Of a stretch of 64,000 nucleotides of DNA, positions 17,259 through 26,574 are shown piece after piece. The notes under the pieces were generated by a model. That model searched no databases. It saw nothing but the letters and a program-made list of their open reading frames with translations, and was not told the DNA's origin. How positions within the stretch are numbered: position 1 is the stretch's first letter; each line of letters begins with the position of its first letter. Position numbers and translations under genes: made by a program. This DNA is from Micromonospora costi (GTDB lineage: Bacteria > Actinomycetota > Actinomycetes > Mycobacteriales > Micromonosporaceae), in the NCBI RefSeq assembly GCF_003626655.1, contig NZ_RBAN01000001.1:1054001-1118000 (forward strand). The letters are read 5' to 3'.

Positions 17259-18392
17259 TCAGCGGCCGAAGAGGATGTCCTGGACGTCCTTGAGCGCGGC
17301 GTCGACCTCGGCCTCGAAGTAGCCGCCGGGCACCAGCCCGAACCGCAGCGTGTCGAGGTCCTTCGGGTTGACCGGCATCGGGTTGCGGCCGGCCATCCCG
17401 CCGAGCAGCGTCTCGAAGAACCGGTCCACCTGGTCCGGGTCGTATCCGCTGCCGAAGCGGCGCACCTGGAACCTGCGGCGGATCTGGTCGACCCGGTACA
17501 GGTCGCTGCCGGGCGGGCCGGCCATCGGCGGGCCGCCGGCCGGCGGTCCCGGCACCGCGGGCGGACCGCCCATCGGCGCGCCGTAGCCCTGATCCATCGG
17601 GGCGCCGCCGTAACCCTGGTCCATCGGCGCGCCACCGTAACCCTGGTCTACCGGGGCGCCACCGAACCCCTGCGGCGGCATGGGCGGCGGGCCGGCCGGA
17701 CCACGACGCATGTCGCGCGGGTCCCGGTCCGGCATCCGGATCTCGGCGGTCATGTCGGCGCGGCCGTGCCGGCCGGCCTCGAAGCCGTCGAAGCGCTGCT
17801 CGTCGGGGCCGTAGCCACCGGGGCCCGGCGGCAGACCGCGCAGCGGCCCGGCGGGGCCGCCCATCGGGGCGCCCGGACCCATGGGCATGCCGGGGCCGGG
17901 GCCGCCCGGAGGACGCGGCGGTTCGTAGCCGCCCCGGGGCGGCGGGCCGTCGTAGCCGCCCGCGAGGGCGCCGGTGGGCTCGTCGTAGCGGCCGTAGCGG
18001 TCGGCGGGCGGGCCGGCCTGCGCCGGCATGGGCCGCGGCGGCAGCGGCTGCGGCACCGGCGACATACCGCGCTCGTCGCGCATCGGCGGGCCCATCCGGT
18101 CCGGCGGACCCAGCCGGTCGCCCAGCCGCGGGTCCCCGCCGCGGGCGCCGCGCTCCTCCAACTCGGCCAGCTGGCGCTCGACCCGGTCGAGGTGCAGGTC
18201 CACCTGCCACTCGTCGTAGCCGTTGAACCGGACCCGGAAGACGACGTCGTGGACCTCCTGGGAGGCCACGGGCGCGCCGACCGGCTGGCCGGCGAGCGTC
18301 GCCTCCACCCGGTCGAGGAAGGCGTCCACCTCGTCGACCTTGTATCCCCGGCGAAGCGCCTTACGCCGGAAACGCTGACCCTGACTCGCCAC
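17259..18392 (-). CDS. DivIVA-domain protein with long Pro/Gly-rich centre
   Basis: 377 aa. The N-terminus (QRFRRKALRRGYKVDEVDAFLDRVEATLAG) is a DivIVA-type pole/septum segment, followed by VVFRVRFNGYDEWQVDLHLDRVERQLAELEER. The C-terminal 90 residues repeat the logic with FQVRRFGSGYDPDQVDRFFETLLGG. Between them is about 200 aa of Pro/Gly/Met-rich sequence with three tandem copies around PMDQGYGGA. The GTG at 18392 follows AGGAG by 5 nt. It probably acts in cell-envelope or septum organisation; it is not the main Wag31/DivIVA, which has a long coiled coil. Confidence 0.82.
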   Translation of the reverse strand: MASQGQRFRRKALRRGYKVDEVDAFLDRVEATLAGQPVGAPVASQEVHDVVFRVRFNGYDEWQVDLHLDRVERQLAELEERGARGGDPRLGDRLGPPDRMGPPMRDERGMSPVPQPLPPRPMPAQAGPPADRYGRYDEPTGALAGGYDGPPPRGGYEPPRPPGGPGPGMPMGPGAPMGGPAGPLRGLPPGPGGYGPDEQRFDGFEAGRHGRADMTAEIRMPDRDPRDMRRGPAGPPPMPPQGFGGAPVDQGYGGAPMDQGYGGAPMDQGYGAPMGGPPAVPGPPAGGPPMAGPPGSDLYRVDQIRRRFQVRRFGSGYDPDQVDRFFETLLGGMAGRNPMPVNPKDLDTLRFGLVPGGYFEAEVDAALKDVQDILFGR

Positions 18393-18423
18393 TATGTCTC
18401 CTGGTCTCGTTCGCCACGCCCGG

Positions 18424-19575
18424 TCACGCCGATGCCGCTGTGGCGGGGTCGATGTCCCTGTCCTCGGCGGCGGCGAGCTGCCCACACGCGCCGTCGATCT
18501 CGCGCCCCCGGGTGTCCCGCACCGTGGTGGACACCCCGGCCTCGCGCAAGCGCCGGACGAACTCCCGCTCGACCGGCTTCGGACTCGCGTCCCAGCGGCT
18601 GCCCGGCGTCGGGTTGAGCGGAATGAGGTTCACGTGGGCCAACTTGCCCGCCAGCAGCCGGCCGAGCAGATCGGCTCGCCACGGCTGGTCGTTCACGTTC
18701 TTGATCATTGCGTATTCGATCGACACACGGCGTCCCGTCCGGGCCGCGTAGTCCCACGCTGCGTCCAGCACCTCGGCTACCTTCCAGCGCTGGTTGACCG
18801 GCACCAGTTCGTCGCGCAGATCATCATCGGGGGCGTGCAACGACAGCGCAAGGGTCACCGAGAGGTCTTCGCTGGCCAGTCGGCGGATAGCCGGCACCAG
18901 GCCCACCGTGGAAACGGTGATGTGCCGCTGGGACAGGCCGAGCCCCTCCGGAGCCGGTGCGACCAGCCGGCGGATCGCCGCGACCACCCGGGCGTAGTTC
19001 GCCAGGGGCTCACCCATGCCCATGAAGACCACGTGGGACAGGCGGGCCGGCGACCCGGCCACCGCACCGGACGCGGCGACGCCGGCCAGGTAGACCGCCT
19101 GGTCGACGATCTCGGCCGTGGAGAGGTTGCGGGTCAGCCCCGCCTGGCCGGTGGCGCAGAACGGGCACGCCATGCCGCAGCCCGCCTGGCTGGAGATGCA
19201 GACGGTGACCCGGTCGGGGTAGCCCATCAGCACGCTCTCCACCAGCGAGCCGTCGTGCAGCCGCCAGAGCGCCTTGCGGGTGGCGCCGTCGTCGCAGGCC
19301 AGCTCCCGTACCGGGGTGAGCAGCGACGGCAGCAGCCGGTCGGCCAGCCGCGCCCGGGTGGCGGCCGGCAGGTCGGTCATCAGCTGCGGGTCGCGGACCA
19401 GCCGGCCGAAGTAGTGGGTGGAGATCTGCTTCGCGCGGAACGCCGGCTCGCCCAGCTCGGCGACCAGCGCCTGGCGCCCGGCCAGGTCGAGGTCGGCGAG
19501 GTGCTGCGGCGGCATGGCGGCCCGACGCGCCGCGGGGGCGCCGGACGTGGCGGGGATCAGGGGCAGGGTCGTCAT
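18424..19575 (-). CDS. rlmN: Dual-specificity rRNA/tRNA methyltransferase RlmN
   Basis: 383-aa radical SAM enzyme that methylates C2 of an adenine in 23S rRNA and in some tRNAs. The radical SAM cysteines are in [11 protein letters not shown] contacts in [10 protein letters not shown] and STVGLVP, and the catalytic C-terminal cysteine in [10 protein letters not shown]. The length is normal. It is upstream of the DivIVA-like gene in the same direction with a 31-bp gap, and next to cdsA, the usual actinobacterial order. Confidence 0.95.
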   Translation of the reverse strand: MTTLPLIPATSGAPAARRAAMPPQHLADLDLAGRQALVAELGEPAFRAKQISTHYFGRLVRDPQLMTDLPAATRARLADRLLPSLLTPVRELACDDGATRKALWRLHDGSLVESVLMGYPDRVTVCISSQAGCGMACPFCATGQAGLTRNLSTAEIVDQAVYLAGVAASGAVAGSPARLSHVVFMGMGEPLANYARVVAAIRRLVAPAPEGLGLSQRHITVSTVGLVPAIRRLASEDLSVTLALSLHAPDDDLRDELVPVNQRWKVAEVLDAAWDYAARTGRRVSIEYAMIKNVNDQPWRADLLGRLLAGKLAHVNLIPLNPTPGSRWDASPKPVEREFVRRLREAGVSTTVRDTRGREIDGACGQLAAAEDRDIDPATAASA

Positions 19576-19675
19576 GGCGGGTCCAGTCTGTCACGCCGAA
19601 CGGCGAACGCACCTGCCCGGAGGTGCCGAACCGACCCCGGCCCTCCGGACGAGGTGGCGGCGCCCACGCGGGACG

Positions 19676-21208
19676 TCACCCGGTCACCGGCACGAAGACC
19701 GCCAGCAGCAGGTACGCGGTCGGCACCGCGAACAGGATCGAGTCGAGCCGGTCCATGAGGCCGCCGTGCCCGGGCAGCAGGTTGCTCATGTCCTTCACGC
19801 CGAGATCCCGCTTGATCATCGACTCGGCGAGGTCGCCGAGGACCGCGGCGCAGGACACGGCCAGCCCGAACAGCGCCCCCCACCAGGGGGCCACGTCGAA
19901 CACCAGCCAGATCATGAGGGCGCTGCCGAGCGCCGCCGCGGTGACCGAGCCGGCGAAACCCTCCCAGGACTTCTTCGGGCTCACCGACGGGGCCATGGGG
20001 TGCTTGCCGAACGCCACGCCGGCCGCGTACCCGCCGGTGTCGGAGAGCACCACGGCGACCAGGGTGCTCAGGATCCGCCACGGGCCGTCGTCCGGCGCCG
20101 CCGCGAGCAACGCGGCGAAGCCGCCCAGGAACGGCACGTAGACCGCGATCAGCGTGGCGGCGGTCAGGTCGCGTTGGTAGCCGCCGGGCCCGTCGCCCAG
20201 CCGCCAGATCATGGTGCCGAGCACGGTGACCAGCAGGCCGAGGCTCAGCGCGTCCGGGCCGGCGAACCAGGCCAGCCCCACGGTGAGGGCGCCACCCGCG
20301 ACGAGCGGCACCAGCGGCGGGTGGGCCCCGCTGCGCCGGACCGCCCGGGCCAGTTCCCAGACCCCCACGCCCACCGCGGCGACGATGACCGCGAGGAACG
20401 CCGGGGTGTAGACGAAGAGCGTCAGCAGGATGACGGCACCCAGACCGAGCCCGACGCCGATGGCGGCCGGCAGGTTGCGCCCGGCGCGGCTCGGCTGCGT
20501 GGGCGGCCGGTCGGCGGTGGCCCGCCGCTTGCCCCGCGGCCGTCGGCCCGGGGGCCGCTCCGGCTCGGGCTCACCGGCGGGGTCGGGGCCGACCTCGACC
20601 CGCACGGGCTCCAGCTGCGCGGTCGGGTATCCGGAGTCGTCGTCGTACCGGCCCGGGCCGGTGGCCGGCGGGCCTTCGTACCGCGCCGGCGGGCGCTCGT
20701 CGGGGTGACGGTCCCGGCGCTCGTCCGGGTGGCGCTCGTACCGCTCCGGGTGGCGGTCCTCGTACCGCTCCGGGCGTTGCTCGTCGTACCGCTCCGGGTA
20801 GGCGGCCGGGCCGCGACGGTCGTCGCCGCGGCGGTCGGGGCGGTCGTGCTCGCGGTACGGGTCGGGCCGGCGCCCGCGGTGCGGGGCCTCGTCGTGGTAC
20901 GGGTCGGGCCGGCGCCCGCGGTGCGGGCCCCGATCGGGAGGCGCGCCGCGGTCCGGGTAGGGGCCGGCCGGGTACCGCCCGCCCTCGTCGTAGCGGTCCG
21001 GCGGATAGGGCCCACCCCGGTCGGTGTACGGGTCGGCCTGCGGGTGGGAACGGGTGCGCGGCTCCGCGTACAGCTCGGGGCCGGGGTCCGGGTGTCGCGT
21101 CCACGGCCCCGGGTCGATCTCGGCCTCCGGCCACGGCAGCGACGCCGGCCGGTCCGGCCGGTCCCAGCCGCGCGGCTCAGCGCCGCCGTAGGGGTCGAGG
21201 TGGGACAT
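19676..21208 (-). CDS. cdsA: Phosphatidate cytidylyltransferase with long disordered N-terminus
   Basis: Makes CDP-diacylglycerol from phosphatidic acid and CTP for phospholipid synthesis. The C-terminal about 280 residues are a multi-helix membrane domain ending in the family signature SMIKRDLGVKDMSNLLPGHGG followed by LMDRLD. The first about 230 residues are a hydrophilic Arg/Pro/Asp/Tyr-rich region with degenerate repeats such as HRGRRPDPY and PERYE, so the protein (510 aa) is much longer than the usual 260-310 aa. The ATG at 21208 is chosen; a GTG lies one codon upstream. An internal start cannot be excluded, but the extension has coding-like GC3. Confidence 0.93.
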   Translation of the reverse strand: MSHLDPYGGAEPRGWDRPDRPASLPWPEAEIDPGPWTRHPDPGPELYAEPRTRSHPQADPYTDRGGPYPPDRYDEGGRYPAGPYPDRGAPPDRGPHRGRRPDPYHDEAPHRGRRPDPYREHDRPDRRGDDRRGPAAYPERYDEQRPERYEDRHPERYERHPDERRDRHPDERPPARYEGPPATGPGRYDDDSGYPTAQLEPVRVEVGPDPAGEPEPERPPGRRPRGKRRATADRPPTQPSRAGRNLPAAIGVGLGLGAVILLTLFVYTPAFLAVIVAAVGVGVWELARAVRRSGAHPPLVPLVAGGALTVGLAWFAGPDALSLGLLVTVLGTMIWRLGDGPGGYQRDLTAATLIAVYVPFLGGFAALLAAAPDDGPWRILSTLVAVVLSDTGGYAAGVAFGKHPMAPSVSPKKSWEGFAGSVTAAALGSALMIWLVFDVAPWWGALFGLAVSCAAVLGDLAESMIKRDLGVKDMSNLLPGHGGLMDRLDSILFAVPTAYLLLAVFVPVTG

Positions 21209-21438
21209 CACGCACCGCGAAGCGGCACGAGTACCACCACATGACGCAGAACCACAAGCAACCCCTGTACGCGCGACTGTTCCTCCGGATTGACCGGCCT
21301 GACTGCCGGTCGATCCCCGACGTTCACCGCCCGGTGGCCGGGAATCCTGCCGAGCCTACTGCACCCTGCGCCCCGGCACGGCGGACGAGCCGCCCGCCGG
21401 GCGTCCGCGACCACCGGATTCCCGGCCGTACGCACGGC

Positions 21439-21470
21439 GTGAGGCCCGCCCCGGCCGGGACGGGCCTCAC
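21439..21470 (-). terminator. Terminator downstream of frr
   Basis: A 32-bp palindrome with one mismatch (GTGAGGCCCG ... CGGGCCTCAC), 28 bp after the frr stop. It separates the pyrH-frr unit from cdsA, which must then have its own promoter in 21209-21438. Confidence 0.75.
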
Positions 21471-21497
21471 GTCACGGTGGCGGCCCGGGACGGGCGC

Positions 21498-22055
21498 TCA
21501 GACCTCGAGCAGCTCCGTCTCCTTGTGCTTGACCAGCTCGTCGACGTTCGCCACGAAGCGCTGGGTGAGGTCGTCCAGCTCCTTCTCGGCCCGGCGGACC
21601 TCGTCCTCCCCGGCCTCGCCGTCCTTGACGATCCGGTCCAGCTCCTCCTTGCCCCGGCGGCGGATGTTGCGGATGGCCACCTTGGCCTCCTCACCCTTGT
21701 GCCGGGCCACCTTGATCATGTCGCGGCGGCGCTCCTCGGTCATCTGGGGGAGCAGGATGCGCAGCTGGTTGCCCTCGTTGTTCGGGTTCACGCCGAGGTC
21801 CGAATCGCGGATCGCCTTCTCCATGGCGTTGATCTGCGAGTTGTCGTACGGCTTGATGATGGCCATCCGCGGCTCGGGGATCGCGACGGACGCCATCTGG
21901 GTCAGCGGGGTGGGCGTGCCGTAGTAGTCGATGATGACCTTGGAGAACATGGCCGGGTTGGCACGGCCGGTCCGGATCGCGCCGAACTCCTCCTTGGCGT
22001 GCTCGACCGCACGCTCCATCTTCTCCTCGGCCTCGAGGAGGGTGTCGTCGATCAC
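21498..22055 (-). CDS. frr: Ribosome recycling factor
   Basis: Splits post-termination ribosomes together with EF-G. 185 aa, the standard length, with the long-helix bundle and family segments [35 protein letters not shown] and [11 protein letters not shown]. It is 79 bp downstream of pyrH in the same direction, the usual bacterial order, and is followed by a hairpin terminator. Confidence 0.97.
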   Translation of the reverse strand: MIDDTLLEAEEKMERAVEHAKEEFGAIRTGRANPAMFSKVIIDYYGTPTPLTQMASVAIPEPRMAIIKPYDNSQINAMEKAIRDSDLGVNPNNEGNQLRILLPQMTEERRRDMIKVARHKGEEAKVAIRNIRRRGKEELDRIVKDGEAGEDEVRRAEKELDDLTQRFVANVDELVKHKETELLEV

Positions 22056-22134
22056 CGGTCTCCTCGCCTCCTTCTGTGCTCGTCGTGGGCTCTGCTGTGT
22101 GTCGGAGGACCGCTGCCGTCGCCGTGGCGACCGC

Positions 22135-22902
22135 TCAGGCGGTGATCAGGGTGCCGATCTTGTCGCCACCGACGGCGCGGACGATCGTGTCCTCCCCCTG
22201 CGCGCCGAATACCAGCATCGGCAGGCCGTTCTCCATGCAGAGGCTGAACGCCGCCGCGTCCGCCACCCGCAGGTTGCGGCGCAGCACCTCGGAGAAGGTG
22301 ATCGAGTCGAACTTGCTGGCGGTGGGGTCGATCCGCGGGTCGGCGCTGTAGACGCCGTCGACGCCGTTCTTGCTCATGAGCACCACGTCGGCGTGGATCT
22401 CCAGTGCCCGCTGCGCGGCCACCGTGTCCGTGGAGAAGTACGGCATGCCGGCGCCCGCGCCGAAGATGACCACGCGGCCCTTCTCCAGGTGCCGGATTGC
22501 GCGCAGCGGGATGTACGGCTCGGCGACCTGGGCCATGGTGATGGCGCTCTGCACCCGGGTCTCGATCCCCTCCTTCTCCAGGAAGTCCTGGAGGGCGAGG
22601 CAGTTCATGACGGTGCCGAGCATGCCCATGTAGTCGGCGCGGGCCCGGTCCATGCCGCGCTTCTGCAGCTCCGCGCCGCGGAAGAAGTTGCCGCCGCCGA
22701 CGACCACCGACACCTGCACGCCGCGGCGGACCACGGTGGCGATCTGTCGGGCGATGGCCTGGACGACGTCCGGGTCGACACCGATCGCGCCGCCGCCGAA
22801 GACCTCGCCCGAGAGCTTGAGCACCACCCGGCGAGCCCGGCCGGGCGGCGGGGCGGTGGGGTCGTCCATCGCCAGCGTCCGGTCACTCACAACCTGCGTC
22901 AT
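22135..22902 (-). CDS. pyrH: Uridylate kinase
   Basis: Phosphorylates UMP to UDP for pyrimidine nucleotide supply. 255 aa of amino-acid-kinase fold: [46 protein letters not shown] and [17 protein letters not shown] [12 protein letters not shown]. The first about 20 residues are a Pro-rich tail; a later start is possible. It sits between tsf and frr as in most bacteria, with a terminator between it and tsf. Confidence 0.96.
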   Translation of the reverse strand: MTQVVSDRTLAMDDPTAPPPGRARRVVLKLSGEVFGGGAIGVDPDVVQAIARQIATVVRRGVQVSVVVGGGNFFRGAELQKRGMDRARADYMGMLGTVMNCLALQDFLEKEGIETRVQSAITMAQVAEPYIPLRAIRHLEKGRVVIFGAGAGMPYFSTDTVAAQRALEIHADVVLMSKNGVDGVYSADPRIDPTASKFDSITFSEVLRRNLRVADAAAFSLCMENGLPMLVFGAQGEDTIVRAVGGDKIGTLITA

Positions 22903-22973
22903 CCGCCCCGCCCTTTCCCACGTCGACGCCCCGTGCGCCGCGTACCGCCAACCTGCCGCTGCCGACCCTATGG

Positions 22974-23021
22974 GACGAGGAGGCCGCGGTGCCTGTCACG
23001 TACACCGGCGACCTCCTCGTC
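22974..23021 (-). terminator. Terminator downstream of tsf
   Basis: GACGAGGAGG (22974-22983) pairs with CCTCCTCGTC (23012-23021), extended inward by further partly paired bases. It lies 42 bp beyond the tsf stop and ends the rpsB-tsf unit before pyrH. Confidence 0.75.
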
Positions 23022-23063
23022 GACGTTCCTGCCTGACGGGCGCCGTGGGCGCCCGGTGGCGGC

Positions 23064-23891
23064 TCAGGCCTGGCCGACCTCGAACCGCACGAAGCGGGTG
23101 ACCTCGATGCCGGCCTCGGCCAGCACCTGCTTCACCGACTTCTTGTTGTCGGTGACCGACGCCTGCTCCAGGAGGACGTAGTCCTTGAAGAAGGAGTTGA
23201 CCCGACCCTCGACGATCTTCGGCAGGGCCGCCTCGGGCTTGTTCTCCTCGCGGGCGGTCTGCTCGGCGATGCGCCGCTCGGACTCGACGACGTCGGCCGG
23301 CACCTCGTCACGGGTCAGGTACTGCGGCCGCATCGCGGCGATCTGCATGGCGACACCACGGGCGTCGGCGTCGCCGGCCTCGTCGCTCTTGCCGGCGTAC
23401 TGCACGAGCACGCCGACCGCCGGGGGCAGGTCCTGGGCCTTGCGGTGCAGGTAGACGGCGGTGGTGCCGTCGAGCTTGGCGAACCGGTTGAGGACCAGCT
23501 TCTCGCCGATCTTGGCGGACTGCTCCTGGATGAGGTCGGCCACGCTCTTGCCGTCCAGCTCGCTGGCGAGCAGTTCCTCGGCGTTGTTGACGCCGGTGCG
23601 CGCGCCGTGCTCGACGAGCTGCTGGGCCAGCGCGATGAACGACTCGGTCTTTGCCACGAAGTCGGTCTCGCAGTTGAGCTCGAGCAGCGCCTGGCCGGAG
23701 TGCGCGATCAGGCCGTTGGCCGCGGTGCGGCCGGCCCGCTTGCCGACGTCCTTCGCGCCCTTGACGCGCAGGATCTCGACGGCCTTGTCGAAGTCGCCCT
23801 CGGCCTCGGTCAGCGCCTTCTTGCTGTCCATCATGCCGGCGCCGGTGAGGTCGCGGAGCTTCTTGACGTCCGCGGCGGTGAATTGGGACAT
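23064..23891 (-). CDS. tsf: Elongation factor Ts
   Basis: Nucleotide-exchange factor for EF-Tu. 275 aa. It begins with the UBA-like [24 protein letters not shown], then [15 protein letters not shown], the EF-Tu contact, and ends with the dimerisation domain and [12 protein letters not shown]. It is downstream of rpsB with 135 bp between, including a hairpin. Confidence 0.97.
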   Translation of the reverse strand: MSQFTAADVKKLRDLTGAGMMDSKKALTEAEGDFDKAVEILRVKGAKDVGKRAGRTAANGLIAHSGQALLELNCETDFVAKTESFIALAQQLVEHGARTGVNNAEELLASELDGKSVADLIQEQSAKIGEKLVLNRFAKLDGTTAVYLHRKAQDLPPAVGVLVQYAGKSDEAGDADARGVAMQIAAMRPQYLTRDEVPADVVESERRIAEQTAREENKPEAALPKIVEGRVNSFFKDYVLLEQASVTDNKKSVKQVLAEAGIEVTRFVRFEVGQA

Positions 23892-23978
23892 GGCTCTCTC
23901 TTCGATGTTGAGGCGGCGTGTGGATGGTCAGAGGTGCCGGTTACCCGGATCCGGGCCCGATGTGCCCGCCCGGGCCGC

Positions 23979-24017
23979 CGCTGTCCGCCGTCCGGCAAAA
24001 CGGACGGCGGGGCAGCG
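23979..24017 (-). promoter_or_regulatory. Hairpin in the rpsB-tsf intergenic region
   Basis: CCGCCGTCCG (23985-23994) pairs with CGGACGGCGG (24001-24010), flanked by an outer CGCTG/CAGCG pairing. It begins about 10 bp after the rpsB stop. As both genes are co-oriented, it may be a partial terminator or mRNA-stabilising structure that sets the S2:EF-Ts ratio. Confidence 0.6.
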
Positions 24018-24026
24018 ACGGTACGG

Positions 24027-24857
24027 TCACTCGGCGGTGGCGGCCGCCGGCTGCTCCTGCTCGTCGGCCTTCTTCGGCTCCTCAAGCAGCTCGCGCTCCC
24101 ACTCGGCCAGCGGCTCGTCGGAGGCGACACCCGCCTCGGGCTTCTCCTCGCCGCCACGGCGGCGGCCGGAGCGGGCGATCAGACCGTCCGCCACGGCGGC
24201 GGCGACGACCTTGGTCAGCAGCTCGGCGGACCGGATCGCGTCGTCGTTGCCCGGGATCGGGAAGTCGACCTCGTCCGGGTCGCAGTTGGTGTCGAGCACC
24301 GCGATCACCGGGATGCCCAGCTTGCGGGCCTCGTCGACGGCGATGTGCTCCTTCTTGGTGTCGACCACCCAGATCGCGGCCGGGAGCTTCTGCATGTCCC
24401 GCAGACCACCGAGGGTGCGGGACAGCTTGTCCTTCTCGCGGGAGAGCTGCAGGGTCTCCTTCTTGGTGTAGCCGGCGGCGGTGCCGCTCAGGTCACCGAG
24501 GGCCTCCAGCTCCTTCATCCGCTGCAGCCGCTTGTACACGGTCTGGAAGTTGGTCAGCATGCCACCGAGCCAGCGGTGGTTCACGTACGGCTGGCCGACC
24601 CGGGTCGCCTGCTCGGAGATCGCCTCCTGGGCCTGCTTCTTGGTGCCGACGAAGAGGATGCTGCCGCCCTCGGCCACGGTGTTGCGCACGAAGTCGTACG
24701 CCTTCTCGATGTAGTCGAGGGTCTGGCGCAGGTCGATGATGTAGATACCGTTGCGCTCGGTGAAGATGAAACGCTTCATCTTCGGGTTCCAGCGCCGGGT
24801 CTGGTGCCCGAAGTGGACACCGCTCTCCAGCAGCTGACGCATGGTCACGACGGCCAT
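24027..24857 (-). CDS. rpsB: 30S ribosomal protein S2
   Basis: 276 aa. Typical S2 sequence from [22 protein letters not shown] to the [18 protein letters not shown] region; the last about 50 residues are an acidic, Ala/Glu-rich tail seen in actinobacterial S2 proteins. The ATG at 24857 follows GGGAGTACCCACC. Heads the rpsB-tsf operon. Confidence 0.97.
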   Translation of the reverse strand: MAVVTMRQLLESGVHFGHQTRRWNPKMKRFIFTERNGIYIIDLRQTLDYIEKAYDFVRNTVAEGGSILFVGTKKQAQEAISEQATRVGQPYVNHRWLGGMLTNFQTVYKRLQRMKELEALGDLSGTAAGYTKKETLQLSREKDKLSRTLGGLRDMQKLPAAIWVVDTKKEHIAVDEARKLGIPVIAVLDTNCDPDEVDFPIPGNDDAIRSAELLTKVVAAAVADGLIARSGRRRGGEEKPEAGVASDEPLAEWERELLEEPKKADEQEQPAAATAE

Positions 24858-25101
24858 GGTGGGTACTCCCTACGATCCCTGGTTGTCACGCCCGGCCGGC
24901 GGCCGGGCGTCCTGGTGCCCGGTCGCCGGCCATGGTGGGCCCGAACAAGATCGGGACCAGGGAGGCCGTCGCCCCACGACCAACCGTGGAGAGGGCACGC
25001 GAGGTCGACCGCGCGAGGCGGTCGCCAGTCGACCAGTGTACGCCCCTCCCCCGCTGCGCAGCCCCCGGGGACGCGGCGGGCCGGTCCCCCTCGCGGCCCG
25101 C
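24858..25101 (-). promoter_or_regulatory. rpsB upstream region with candidate promoter and leader
   Basis: This part of the 332-bp gap upstream of rpsB contains a -10-like TACACT (25040 to 25035 on the minus strand) that would give an mRNA leader of about 170 nt; no convincing -35 is visible. Ribosomal-protein leaders are often autoregulatory, but no known motif was recognised. The rest of the gap holds a palindromic repeat. Confidence 0.35.
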
Positions 25102-25177
25102 GTGATCGACTCGCCTTCCGTGACGTCGGGGCGTCCCCGAGGCGACAGCCCGACGTCAACGATCTCGAGTCGATCAC
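25102..25177. repeat. Intergenic palindrome, class 3
   Basis: Arms of 29 nt at 25102-25130 and 25149-25177. Both begin GTGATCGACTCG and end TGACGTCGGG, with mismatches between those blocks. It lies between the stop of the Pro-rich membrane protein gene's neighbour side and the rpsB upstream region: 12 bp after the stop at 25190 of the gene that precedes rpsB on the minus strand. Confidence 0.8.
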
Positions 25178-25189
25178 CCCGAACCAGGC

Positions 25190-26377
25190 TCAGCCTGCCG
25201 CGAGCGCGGCGGCCAGGAAGAGCGCCAGGGCGACGGTCAGGTAGGCCGTCGGCGGGCGCAGCCAGCCGCGACTCCCCTCGGCCAGGGACAATCCACCGGT
25301 ACGGAGCCCGTACAGCCCGATCGCGAAGATCGGCAGCCCGGCCACCAGGAACGTCCCGCTCACGACGTTTGTGGCGGAGACCGGGTCCCCGGTCACGCCC
25401 GCTGCGAGCAGCCGGAGCGCGGGGACCTCGAAGACCAGCACCAGCACCGCGAAGAAGACCGCGAGGACCGGCCGTCGCGTCCGGTACACGCCGTCCCCGC
25501 CGGCCCGGGCCGGATCGGGCGCGCCACCGTACGCCGGCAGGCCCGGTGGCGGCTCCGCACGGGGGCCGACCGGCGGCATCGGCCCGGTCGGCATCTCCAG
25601 CGGGTGCGGCGGTTCGGCCGGCCGGGTCGCCTCGACGACGGGGTATCCGGACAGCGGCGCGGGGCGGGCCGGATCCCCCACGCCGCCGGAGACGCCCGCG
25701 CCGGCGGACGGCTCCCGGTGCGCGGCCGCGCCCGGATGGGTGGGCGTGCCCGGATGCGCGGTCGTGCCCGGGGTGGTGGGCGCGCCCGACGCCGCTCCGG
25801 GGCCCGAGCTGCCTGCGGCGAGGGGATCTCCACCGATGACCGCGCCGCCCGGAGTCAGCGGGGTGCTCGAAGCCGGGACGGCGCTCGGAGCGAACGGGGC
25901 GCCCGGAGTCGGCGGGGCGGGGTCGACCGGGCCGGGTTCGCGGAGGGCGAGCGGGTCGGGGCCGGCGAGGTCGTCACGCGCGGCCCGGCGGCCGACCCGC
26001 TCGACGGTCAGTTCGCCGGAGTCCTCCAGCGGGTCCGCTTCCGCCCGACGTGCGCGCGTCGGGCGGTAACCGGTCGACTCGGACCGGTCGTCCGCGGGCG
26101 CGCCCAGCGCCCCGAACCGTCCCGGGTCGTCCTCCGCGCCGCCGAACCGTCCCGGCTCGCGGTGCGGGTGCGTGTCGTACCGGGTCTCCTCCGTGGCGCC
26201 GCGCTGCTCCGGGGCGCGGAACTCGTCGTCGCGGTAGCGCGCCTCGTCCGTGCCCCGCCACTCCGGCTCGTAGCCGCGTCCGCGCTCACCGGTGTACCAG
26301 CGCGGGTCCTGTTCGTCGGGGAAGCTCCGTCGTCCGTCCACGCCGGCACGGTATGCGACGGGCCCGTCCGACGTCAT
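25190..26377 (-). CDS. Hypothetical protein: long Pro/Gly-rich N-terminus, C-terminal membrane helices
   Basis: 395 aa. Residues 1-290 are hydrophilic and low in complexity: acidic/Arg-rich first (PRWYTGERGRGYEPEWRG), then Pro/Ala/Gly-rich with TPG/THPG runs. The final 100 residues contain three or four hydrophobic helices (VLAVFFAVLVLVFEVPALRLL, VVSGTFLVAGLPIFAIGLYGL, YLTVALALFLAAALA). No family was recognised; the C-terminal part looks like a small actinobacterial integral membrane protein. The ATG at 26377 is preceded by GGCGAG. Divergent from yraN. Confidence 0.7.
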   Translation of the reverse strand: MTSDGPVAYRAGVDGRRSFPDEQDPRWYTGERGRGYEPEWRGTDEARYRDDEFRAPEQRGATEETRYDTHPHREPGRFGGAEDDPGRFGALGAPADDRSESTGYRPTRARRAEADPLEDSGELTVERVGRRAARDDLAGPDPLALREPGPVDPAPPTPGAPFAPSAVPASSTPLTPGGAVIGGDPLAAGSSGPGAASGAPTTPGTTAHPGTPTHPGAAAHREPSAGAGVSGGVGDPARPAPLSGYPVVEATRPAEPPHPLEMPTGPMPPVGPRAEPPPGLPAYGGAPDPARAGGDGVYRTRRPVLAVFFAVLVLVFEVPALRLLAAGVTGDPVSATNVVSGTFLVAGLPIFAIGLYGLRTGGLSLAEGSRGWLRPPTAYLTVALALFLAAALAAG

Positions 26378-26494
26378 CTCGCCCGCCTCCAACCCGCTGA
26401 CCTGCGGGTGGCCGGTGGTTCGCGGATCGCGTGACGGCGCTCGATGGCGTTTATCGGGCGGTCCGCATACCACGCGGGAAGCATGATCGTGCGG

Positions 26495-26521
26495 TCGTCC
26501 ACAGACCGGGCGTTGTCCACA
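26495..26521 (+). promoter_or_regulatory. Pair of DnaA-box-like sites upstream of yraN-comM-dprA
   Basis: TTGTCCACA at 26513-26521 matches the actinobacterial DnaA-box consensus exactly, and TCGTCCACA at 26495-26503 differs at one base. They are 18 bp apart on the same strand in the divergent gap before yraN. A similar pair occurs at 32944-32971. Binding is inferred. Confidence 0.45.
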
Positions 26522-26574
26522 GCCGGGCCGCGACGGGGTCGCCCCGACCTGGCGGCCCGGGGCACCGTGCCGGC

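Noticed and set aside
24858-25189. Small protein frame between rpsB and the upstream gene
   Set aside because: A frame is open here, but its composition is that of the class-3 palindrome plus leader DNA with no ribosome-binding site, so no gene is called.
26475-26492. GCATGATCGTGC upstream of yraN, like the left end of the 47113 repeat
   Set aside because: Only about 11 bases match and no second arm could be found, so it is not counted as a repeat copy.
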